Assembly: GCA_002492335.1 (NCBI GenBank)
Contig: DKYD01000109.1
Coordinates: 605-41,151 of the forward strand
Reading direction: 5' to 3'
Length of the DNA stretch: 40,547 bases
Source of the DNA: Lachnospiraceae bacterium UBA7109
GTDB taxonomy: Bacteria > Bacillota > Clostridia > Lachnospirales > Lachnospiraceae
Part shown: positions 35,166 to 40,547 of the stretch, piece by piece
How the letters are laid out: each line of letters starts with the position of its first letter
How positions within the stretch are numbered: the first letter of the stretch is position 1
Program-made: the position numbers and the translations under genes
Notes under the pieces: generated by a model
What the model was told of the DNA's origin: nothing
The model's input: only the letters and a program-made list of their open reading frames with translations
The model's database searches: none

Positions 35166-36525
35166 TCTGAAAAGACGGAAGCTTCGTACATTTCTGACAG
35201 TTCTTGGAGTGGTTATCGGAACGACGTCGATTGTAGTTATGATATCTCTGGGACTTGGAATGCAGCAGTCTCTCTACCGGGAAGTAGAGAAGTCAGGCGG
35301 ACTGACAACAATTAATGTGACGGGCGCTATGACAGGAGATTCGCTGTATGGCTATGACGGGGAGGAACAGGATTCAGAAAAGTATATCGATGATGAGCTG
35401 ATAGAGGAGTTAAAAGGATTAGAACATATTGCCGTGGCTTCTCCGGTTTATGAGATGACTGCAACCATGGTGAAGGGAAAGTATGAGGGTTATATAGAAT
35501 TGAAAGCAATGACGCCGGAAGGAATGAAGGCGCAGAATCTGGAGCTGGCGCCGGGCGGAAGACTTCCCGGAAAAGGCAGTAATCTGGAGCTTGTATATGG
35601 AAATATGGTTGCGACGTCCTTCTATGAGAAGGGTACAGGCGGGGGATATTGGGAGACCGGGGAGCTCCCGGATATTGACTTTGCAAACGATTCCCTGTTC
35701 CTGGTTCTTGACCAGGAGGCATATGATAACAGCCAGAGTCAGGCAATGACTCCGGCAGGAGAAGGCGCAGATGGAGGAAGCACCGCACCGCGGAGCGCGA
35801 AGAAGCATGTAGTCAGAGCCAGCGGAGTTCTGGCGGGCAGTGTGGACGATTATAATGCGGATGGATATTATGTATTCTGCGATCTGGAATCATTAAAGCA
35901 GGTGCTGAAGAAAGAATTTTCCGGAAGAGTGATTCCGGGACAGCCGACGACAAAAGCAGGAAAGCCATATAAGGATTTCTATTATTCCTCCGCTCAGGTA
36001 AAAGTTGATGATATTGAAAATGTAAATGCAGTGGCGGACGTCATCAGGGAGATGGGATATAATGTGCAGACGAATGCGGAATATCTGGAAAGTATGGAAA
36101 AAGAATTTGCCATGGTAGAAGCGGTGCTTGGCGGAATCGGGGCGGTGTCCTTATTCGTGGCTGCAATTGGGATCGCCAATACAATGATGATGTCCATCTA
36201 TGAAAGGACAAAAGAAATCGGAGTTATTAAAGTGCTGGGGTGCAGCCTTAGGAATATTAAGCAGATGTTCCTGCTGGAAGCTGCATCGATCGGTTTTCTG
36301 GGCGGTATTGTGGGAAATATACTGAGTTTTCTCCTGTCAACTTTGATTAATATGCTGACCGGGCATGGCGAGGCGATGGGATTTGATGGAAATATCTCTT
36401 ATATTCCATGGTGGCTGATGTTTCTTTCGCTTGGATTTGCAGTATTGGTCGGAGTAACCGCCGGATATTTCCCGGCAAAGAGAGCCATGAACTTAAGCCC
36501 GCTGGCGGCAATTCGAAGCGAATAG
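35128..36525 (+). CDS. MacB/FtsX-type ABC transporter permease
   Basis: This 465-residue protein starts MSWLDLLRMSAGNLKRRKLR, with the classic N-terminal helix (TFLTVLGVVIGTTSIVVMISLG). A large extracellular MacB periplasmic-core domain (about residues 45-330) and three C-terminal helices with IANTMMMSIYERTKEIGVIKVLG follow. The start is chosen for AGGAGG about 9 bases upstream. MacB-type permeases do not form a usual channel but push substrates or signals through the extracellular domain. It completes an ATPase-CARDB-permease operon. Confidence 0.93.
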   Translation: MSWLDLLRMSAGNLKRRKLRTFLTVLGVVIGTTSIVVMISLGLGMQQSLYREVEKSGGLTTINVTGAMTGDSLYGYDGEEQDSEKYIDDELIEELKGLEHIAVASPVYEMTATMVKGKYEGYIELKAMTPEGMKAQNLELAPGGRLPGKGSNLELVYGNMVATSFYEKGTGGGYWETGELPDIDFANDSLFLVLDQEAYDNSQSQAMTPAGEGADGGSTAPRSAKKHVVRASGVLAGSVDDYNADGYYVFCDLESLKQVLKKEFSGRVIPGQPTTKAGKPYKDFYYSSAQVKVDDIENVNAVADVIREMGYNVQTNAEYLESMEKEFAMVEAVLGGIGAVSLFVAAIGIANTMMMSIYERTKEIGVIKVLGCSLRNIKQMFLLEAASIGFLGGIVGNILSFLLSTLINMLTGHGEAMGFDGNISYIPWWLMFLSLGFAVLVGVTAGYFPAKRAMNLSPLAAIRSE

Positions 36526-36574
36526 CGGATGTGCGGCTGTGGATATAGATATATGTGGCCGGATATCAGATGAA

Positions 36575-36838
36575 TTATTCTTCGATAATATGGATTTCCA
36601 GATAATCAAAGTCAATGGAATCCACGAAGCTGTCCTGATAAAATCTTGCCTTGTCATGTCTTTTAAAATCCTCAATTGTAGAATCGAGCCAGATTGGTTT
36701 GCTTAAGTCAAACTCATAACAAATCGCATCCAGAGCGTGGAAAATTTTATGTGTGCGCGTATCCGTCGTATCATCACAAATGACGGTGTCGCGCACTAAA
36801 CGGTTATCTTTAAATTCTTTTCCCCATAATCGGAACAT
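36575..36838 (-). CDS. Conserved small protein of unknown function
   Basis: This 87-residue acidic protein (start MFRLWGKEFKDNRLVRDTVI, end DYLEIHIIEE) has no signal peptide, membrane helix or recognised domain. AAAGGAG lies 7 bases before the ATG. It is 33 bases downstream of the YfcE phosphodiesterase on the same strand and is probably co-transcribed. No clear terminator was found after it. I know similar small proteins from related Clostridia but no function. Confidence 0.75.
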   Translation of the reverse strand: MFRLWGKEFKDNRLVRDTVICDDTTDTRTHKIFHALDAICYEFDLSKPIWLDSTIEDFKRHDKARFYQDSFVDSIDFDYLEIHIIEE

Positions 36839-36871
36839 ATACAAACTCCTTTCTGATAGCTGGTAATTCTA

Positions 36872-37405
36872 TTATGAAATCTGCAGCAGGTTTCCGTCAA
36901 GATCTTTCCAGTAAAAATCTTTGTCAAAAATCATATATCCGTGAGCAGAATCTTCCTTTGGAATTGACACAGAGCCCGGATTCATATAAGTATAGGTTCC
37001 CATATCCCGATGTGCAGGAATATGAGTATGACCGTTCAGGAGAATATCTCCTTCCTTCAATGGAGGAATATTGGAGGGATGAAAGATGTGCCCGTGGGTG
37101 GCAAAGATTGTATATTCATCTAACTCCAGGAGACAGTAATCTGCAAGAACGGGGAATTCCAGTACCATCTGGTCTACCTCTGTATCACAGTTTCCACGGA
37201 CGCAGAGAAGCTCCTGCTTCATGGAATTCAGCATGGAGGCAACAGCCTTTGAGTTATATTCCAACGGAAGGTCGTTTCTTGGCCCATGGTATAAAATATC
37301 ACCGAGAAGGAGCAGACGGTCGGCAGCCTCCCGTTTGTAAGCTTCTATCATTTTCCGGCAGTAGTATGCCGAACCATGAATATCAGATGCAATCATTAAT
37401 TTCAT
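36872..37405 (-). CDS. yfcE: YfcE-type metallophosphoesterase
   Basis: This 177-residue protein has the calcineurin-like motifs in order: SDIHG (8-12), GDILYHGPRN, RGNCD, ATHGH and GHTHIP, so the two-metal site is complete. YfcE/MJ0936-like enzymes hydrolyse phosphodiesters; the natural substrate is not known. GAGGT precedes the start. It is the first gene of a two-gene unit with the small acidic protein. The first copy of a 26-bp repeat lies about 40 bases upstream of its start. Confidence 0.92.
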   Translation of the reverse strand: MKLMIASDIHGSAYYCRKMIEAYKREAADRLLLLGDILYHGPRNDLPLEYNSKAVASMLNSMKQELLCVRGNCDTEVDQMVLEFPVLADYCLLELDEYTIFATHGHIFHPSNIPPLKEGDILLNGHTHIPAHRDMGTYTYMNPGSVSIPKEDSAHGYMIFDKDFYWKDLDGNLLQIS

Positions 37406-37446
37406 GTCAGTACCTCATTTGTATGTTGATTTGTAATGTTAGCGAG

Positions 37447-37472
37447 CAAGCGTCACTATAAAAAATAATGAC
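37447..37472. repeat. 26-bp direct repeat, copy 1
   Basis: It matches 39347-39372 at 23 of 26 positions and lies exactly 1,900 bases from it. This copy continues into GCTTG, so CAAGCGTCA (37447-37455) and TGACGCTTG (37469-37477) form a 9-bp hairpin that the other copy cannot form. Confidence 0.8.
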
Positions 37473-37492
37473 GCTTGTCTGTGAACAAATAT

Positions 37493-37738
37493 TTAGCATG
37501 GGATCCAGTCGCCAATCCATTTTTTCAATGTATAATTATAAAGCCGTTTATATAATTTCCCATCAAAATATTCGTAACGCCAGCGAATAGTATCAGCACG
37601 TGGAGAAATAGTTTCGCCAGTGCTGATATTATTTACGTGCTGATCTGTGTCTGCGTAATTCTGGGCTGATACAGGCACAGAGAACCAGAATAAACAACAC
37701 AGGAGTAGAAACAACGTAAATAGGAATTTCTTTTTCAT
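37493..37738 (-). CDS. Small secreted protein, 81 residues
   Basis: The protein begins MKKKFLFTLFLLLCCLFWFS, a clear signal peptide with cleavage near VSAQN. A mature part follows of about 55 residues rich in aromatics: RWRYEYFDGKLYKRLYNYT then KKWIGDWIPC. The end of this pattern (YKRLYNY...WIGDW) recurs in small secreted Lachnospiraceae proteins that I have seen but whose role is unknown. GGGAGGG lies 12 bases upstream. The start overlaps the end of the M56 protease gene by 110 bases in another frame. Position suggests it is controlled with, or cut by, the protease. Confidence 0.82.
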   Translation of the reverse strand: MKKKFLFTLFLLLCCLFWFSVPVSAQNYADTDQHVNNISTGETISPRADTIRWRYEYFDGKLYKRLYNYTLKKWIGDWIPC

Positions 37739-38888
37739 TACTTCGGATTACCCTCCCTTCTCTTGAATTTTCATATATTGGCAAGTCGCCCAGATTGTCT
37801 TCATAGGGGTCATCAGGATAAGGGTCTTCGATATAACCCATAAAATCTTCGCCGAAATAAAGCGCATAAGTATTGTCGGGATTTTTAATAATATATGCAT
37901 CTTCGGCAAGTTCAAAACTGTTGCCTGATGGTGCAGAACTGGGTACGGATTCAATAACTAAAATCAAAGAGCACAGCAACAGCAGAGAAAAAATAATAGC
38001 CATGCCAAATGGGAATCTGGTATCTTTTTCATGAAGAAGATACTCAGCTCTTTTTAGAATACTTGCTTTTTTCCTGACTCTGGCAAAGCTGGATTCAAAA
38101 ATAGTATTTTTTTGTTCTTCTTTGCTCTGATGGACATATATTCTTTTCAAACAGTCCAAGTAATTTATCTTTTCTGTGTCGGTAAGCTTTTCACAGGCTT
38201 CAGTATCCGCGCGCATTTCCAGTAAAAGTAATATTTGTTTCTTGATAAGTCTCATAGCAGGATTCCACCAATAAAGAATACAAAAAGTCTCTATACATAT
38301 TTTTAATAAGAGATCGCTATATTTGTAATGTTGCAATTCATGATTTAAGATAAGGGAAAGTTCCTGTTGTGAGAAGGACAGGGAGGGCAACATAATTGTT
38401 GGCTTCCAGATGCCCGTAATCATTGGCGAGGTAATGTAATCGCTTTTATATATGGTAAGTGGCTTTGGAAAGCTAAGTTCCTGAGGTCTTTCGAGCAAAA
38501 TAGTCTGTGGTTCATGAATTAGTTTTTTTATATGTATTTGAAACAAAATATATTTTACAACAAGTTTACATAACAAAATCAAGGAAATTGAAAACCAAAT
38601 AGCTAATAAAAGTTGATAAACATAAAAAGTATAATTCATAACCGTGAATGTATGCAGACGTATAAATCTTAAAAGTATTCCTACTATATTTGATATAGGA
38701 AGAGAGATGGAATACTTTGTTTCGAAGGGGAATAAAAAACGTATAAATGTAAGGCATAATAACCATATCATAAATTGACAATTCATTCTGTTAAATACAG
38801 AAGGAATACGGGATATAATATAGATTATGAGTATAATCAGGTTTCCCCAGAAGACCAGAGATAATATAGCACTAACAGTAACTGACAT
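37629..38888 (-). CDS. BlaR1/MecR1-type M56 membrane metalloprotease
   Basis: This 419-residue protein has N-terminal helices (residues 7-27, 36-52, 84-115), then the cytoplasmic zinc protease motif HELQH (183-187) in NHELQHYKYSD and YWWNPAMRLI. A further helix at about 300-320 and a short outside tail follow. It lacks the penicillin-binding domain of BlaR1, so its signal is not necessarily a beta-lactam. By family knowledge it cuts or triggers cleavage of the partner repressor. Start and repressor stop overlap as TAATG. Its last 36 codons overlap the small secreted gene in another frame. Confidence 0.9.
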   Translation of the reverse strand: MSVTVSAILSLVFWGNLIILIIYIISRIPSVFNRMNCQFMIWLLCLTFIRFLFPFETKYSISLPISNIVGILLRFIRLHTFTVMNYTFYVYQLLLAIWFSISLILLCKLVVKYILFQIHIKKLIHEPQTILLERPQELSFPKPLTIYKSDYITSPMITGIWKPTIMLPSLSFSQQELSLILNHELQHYKYSDLLLKICIETFCILYWWNPAMRLIKKQILLLLEMRADTEACEKLTDTEKINYLDCLKRIYVHQSKEEQKNTIFESSFARVRKKASILKRAEYLLHEKDTRFPFGMAIIFSLLLLCSLILVIESVPSSAPSGNSFELAEDAYIIKNPDNTYALYFGEDFMGYIEDPYPDDPYEDNLGDLPIYENSREGRVIRSNEKEIPIYVVSTPVLFILVLCACISPELRRHRSARK

Positions 38889-39271
38889 TAAATATTCTCC
38901 TTTTTTAATAATTTTTCTTTTTGTTCATTAATGAGTTTCTCCAGTGCGTCCAGTGCTTCAGGATCTTCTTCCTTTTCAACTAATGCGGCAAAAAAAGCGC
39001 TCGGCTTTAAAGAAGAATTGTTGAGTTCGTTCGTCATATAATCCATCTCAGTCAGAACAGGGAGATATGTTCTGGCAAATACTTTTGTATGCTGCACTAT
39101 ATTTTCAACTTTAATGTAAGATTTCTTTAACAGTGAACGAAGCGCGACCTGGACAGTACTTGTGCTTAATGAGGGGTCATATTGAATAAAATCAGTAATG
39201 GACATTTCTTTTTTAGTTTTCCATAAAATCTGCATGACATATAATTCCTTTTTGCTTAGATGATATTTCAT
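38888..39271 (-). CDS. BlaI/MecI-family transcriptional repressor
   Basis: This 127-residue winged-helix protein starts MKYHLSKKELYVMQILW, with a helix-turn-helix (STSTVQVALRSLLKKSYIKV) and a C-terminal dimer helix pair, typical of BlaI/MecI. AAAGGAG lies about 9 bases upstream. It overlaps the M56 gene by one base. The expected role is repression of its own operon, with release upon cleavage by the M56 protein. The recognised operator may lie in the repeat at 39347-39372, which contains its own -35 box. Confidence 0.92.
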   Translation of the reverse strand: MKYHLSKKELYVMQILWKTKKEMSITDFIQYDPSLSTSTVQVALRSLLKKSYIKVENIVQHTKVFARTYLPVLTEMDYMTNELNNSSLKPSAFFAALVEKEEDPEALDALEKLINEQKEKLLKKENI

Positions 39272-39327
39272 GGGAACAAACTCCTTTCTGTGCTTTTAAA
39301 TTGTGAAAAACTATATTTGTTTTTTAA

Positions 39328-39356
39328 ATCATATCATTTACAAAAACAAGCGTCAA
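39328..39356 (-). promoter_or_regulatory. Promoter of the BlaI-M56 operon
   Basis: On the minus strand TTGACG and TATGAT are separated by 17 bases. The -35 box is part of repeat copy 2, so a protein binding the repeat would block or shift RNA polymerase. Confidence 0.75.
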
Positions 39357-39372
39357 TATAAAAAATATTGTC
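39347..39372. repeat. 26-bp direct repeat, copy 2
   Basis: It matches the copy at 37447-37472 at 23 of 26 positions. It contains a short dyad (CAATAT, 5 bases, ATATTG) and the -35 box of the BlaI promoter. The two copies frame the whole BlaI-M56-secreted-protein module. Confidence 0.8.
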
Positions 39373-39391
39373 AAAATAAATGAAAATATAA

Positions 39392-39446
39392 TTGCCATCA
39401 AAAAAATGCAAACACATATATTTGAAGTGAAAAAATCTGATGGCAA
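39392..39446. repeat. 9-bp inverted repeat
   Basis: TTGCCATCA (39392-39400) and TGATGGCAA (39438-39446) are perfect inverted copies separated by 37 bases. It could be a hairpin, a binding site or the remains of a mobile-element end. Confidence 0.55.
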
Positions 39447-39567
39447 AGAGTATCTGCTAATGGGATATACACCGGATGAGGTCAAGGAAGTAACAATCAA
39501 CATATTTTGTGGAGTATCTTTGTTTTGTAAGCAGTTTGTTTATTCATTGCCTGCAAAACAAAGATAA
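39406..39567 (+). CDS. Possible 53-residue open frame, unknown
   Basis: The frame starts MQTHIFEVKKSDGKEYLLMG and ends in a basic tail (YSLPAKQR). No ribosome site precedes the ATG (only a run of A), and the 9-bp inverted repeat overlaps the start. Codon pattern is plausible (KKSDGKEYLL, TPDEVKEVTI), so it may be the tail of a degraded gene rather than a working peptide gene. The rest of the intergenic stretch 39272-39710 holds the promoters and repeats listed separately. Confidence 0.25.
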   Translation: MQTHIFEVKKSDGKEYLLMGYTPDEVKEVTINIFCGVSLFCKQFVYSLPAKQR

Positions 39568-39603
39568 ATAAAATATGTATATACATTTGAAACAAAAAGT
39601 TGA

Positions 39604-39632
39604 TTGACAATAAATGGAAGCACATTTACAAT
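39604..39632 (+). promoter_or_regulatory. Strong promoter of the LytTR regulator
   Basis: TTGACA and TACAAT are separated by exactly 17 bases. The box ATGTATATA lies upstream (39575-39583), also found upstream of the promoter at 40497. Confidence 0.82.
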
Positions 39633-39710
39633 GTCTATATAGAATAGAAAACACAGTCAGGTTGCTGATTATACGTAAAGAGCAAAACAAAAGAAAGGAG
39701 ACAGAGCGAG

Positions 39711-40418
39711 ATGTTACACATTTCTATTTGTGATGATGAAAAATTAACAGCCGACAGGATAAAAAGGCTTGCGGAAGATGTGTTAGAAAAAAGGAACCTT
39801 CCGGTTGTTGTTGAGATTTATCCTGAAGGAAAGATGTTCTTGGATAAATATGTTTTCAGGGATGATGAATTGATTATTATAGATATGGATATGAAGGAAT
39901 ATCCGGTATTTGAGATGATTGGAAAGTTTGAGGAGATGAATAGGAGTAATCGGCTTATTTTGGTAACTGATCAGGATTATCTGGCATTGGAGGCAATGCC
40001 GTATGGTTCATTTCAGATTATAAGAAAAAAGGATATGGAGAAGGATATTCCTAAAGCAGTTTTGAGGTACGTAAGATTGAAAAAGAGTCGGAATGGAATT
40101 ATTGAATTTACAAAAAATAAAGGTGTTATACATATTGAAATGAAGAAAGTTCTTTATCTGGAAAAATATAAGTATAATGTTTATCTGCATATGAGAGACG
40201 GCTCTATATTTACAGCAAAAAAGAGTATGCATGAATGTGAGAGCGTATTATCCGGTAAAGGATTTATCAGAACGCATTCGGGATATATTGTAAATATAGA
40301 TTATTGTTATAAAATTGAGAAACAAAATATGGTATTGAAAAATGGAGAGCGGATTCCGATTAGCAGGGAGCGGAGAGATGCAGTCAGGGAACAGTTTATG
40401 ATAGGGGATATGTTGTAG
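39711..40418 (+). CDS. LytTR-family response regulator (AgrA-like)
   Basis: This 235-residue protein has a receiver domain with acidic pair D8-D9, phospho-acceptor D58 (IIIDMD) and K106-K107. A LytTR DNA-binding domain follows (about 128-232; IIEFTKNKGVIHIEMKKVLYLEKYKYNVYLH and FIRTHSGYIVNIDYC). The family usually controls peptide-based quorum sensing, bacteriocins or cell-wall genes together with a membrane histidine kinase, which may lie beyond the window. AAAGGAG precedes the start by about 10 bases. It is behind a strong promoter of its own. Confidence 0.93.
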   Translation: MLHISICDDEKLTADRIKRLAEDVLEKRNLPVVVEIYPEGKMFLDKYVFRDDELIIIDMDMKEYPVFEMIGKFEEMNRSNRLILVTDQDYLALEAMPYGSFQIIRKKDMEKDIPKAVLRYVRLKKSRNGIIEFTKNKGVIHIEMKKVLYLEKYKYNVYLHMRDGSIFTAKKSMHECESVLSGKGFIRTHSGYIVNIDYCYKIEKQNMVLKNGERIPISRERRDAVREQFMIGDML

Positions 40419-40496
40419 TCTGACAGTACCAGTATAGTCGTAAAATAGATGTGCTGTAAATAAAAAATAAATGTATATATTTAATGTATTAAAAAA

Positions 40497-40525
40497 TTGA
40501 CAAAGAAAAGGTAAATGTATAGAAT
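40497..40525 (+). promoter_or_regulatory. Strong promoter pointing out of the window
   Basis: TTGACA and TAGAAT are separated by exactly 17 bases, with an ATGTATATA box 17 bases before the -35. No coding frame starts before the window ends, so it drives a gene beyond the right edge. Confidence 0.75.
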
Positions 40526-40547
40526 TATAAGTAACAAATTATTCCAA

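Noticed and set aside
37447..37477. Factor-independent terminator downstream of the small secreted protein
   Set aside because: The 9-bp stem is perfect, but no T-run follows on either strand; it is better explained as part of the 26-bp repeat.
37748..37954. Alternative C-terminus of the M56 protein in another frame ending near 37748
   Set aside because: The annotated frame continues without a break to 37629. The overlap with the small secreted gene is unusual, but no frameshift motif is visible.
1..40547. CRISPR array, insertion sequence, prophage or rRNA operon
   Set aside because: No regularly spaced repeats, transposase, integrase, phage structural gene or rRNA sequence was found in either strand.

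Overview
The window looks like chromosome from a spore-forming anaerobic Clostridium relative, most likely family Lachnospiraceae. The reasons are moderate GC, strong AGGAGG ribosome sites, a spoIIA-spoVA sporulation block, the [FeFe]-hydrogenase maturases HydE/HydG/HydF, a T-box in front of valS, a DUF4317 gene and a mannose-6-phosphate isomerase fused to a ROK sugar kinase. Genus and species cannot be fixed from the sequence alone.

Layout. 1-1.85 kb: the 3' part of the ManA-ROK fusion. 1.97-8.86 kb: a gene graveyard. A LysR regulator and a divergent alanine-racemase-like gene have both lost their 5' ends at one junction. Next come a frameshifted prolyl oligopeptidase, a YitT-like membrane protein with an internal deletion, an intact TetR regulator, an alpha/beta hydrolase stub joined to the tail of a serine hydrolase, and a frameshifted GPH-type sugar symporter. 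8.9-9.1 kb: tRNA-Leu(CAG), minus strand. 9.1-10.3 kb: DUF4317 gene. 10.3-12.9 kb: sirtuin, PlsY-like acyltransferase and MGDG-synthase-like glycosyltransferase in one operon. 12.9-16.9 kb, minus strand: hydE-hydG-hydF behind a leader that looks like a transcription attenuator. 17-18.5 kb: deoxyinosine glycosylase and an AEC transporter. 18.5-26.7 kb: T-box, valS, an LtaS-like transferase, folC, a 44-codon gene and a TPR membrane protein.

26.8-31.5 kb is the sporulation block: spoIIAA-spoIIAB-sigF, then a forespore-type promoter, a 59-codon membrane or lipoprotein gene and spoVAA-AB-AC-AD-AE. The first three genes make and control the forespore sigma factor. The SpoVA proteins form the dipicolinate channel of the spore inner membrane. 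31.6-33.3 kb: a Na/Pi cotransporter with a PhoU-like tail. 33.4-36.5 kb: an ATPase, a membrane-anchored extracellular protein and a MacB-like permease, overlapping and probably one complex. 36.6-37.4 kb, minus strand: a YfcE phosphodiesterase and a small unknown protein. 37.5-39.3 kb, minus strand: BlaI-like repressor, BlaR1-like M56 metalloprotease and a small secreted protein, flanked by a 26-bp direct repeat. 39.7-40.4 kb: a LytTR response regulator; a strong promoter then points out of the window.

The best candidates for something undescribed are the hydE leader, with competing terminator and antiterminator folds and no riboswitch class that I recognise, and the repeat-flanked BlaI/BlaR1/secreted-protein module. 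The sirtuin-lipid operon and two tiny genes (25.2 and 28.4 kb) are next. No CRISPR array, complete insertion sequence, prophage or rRNA gene was seen.
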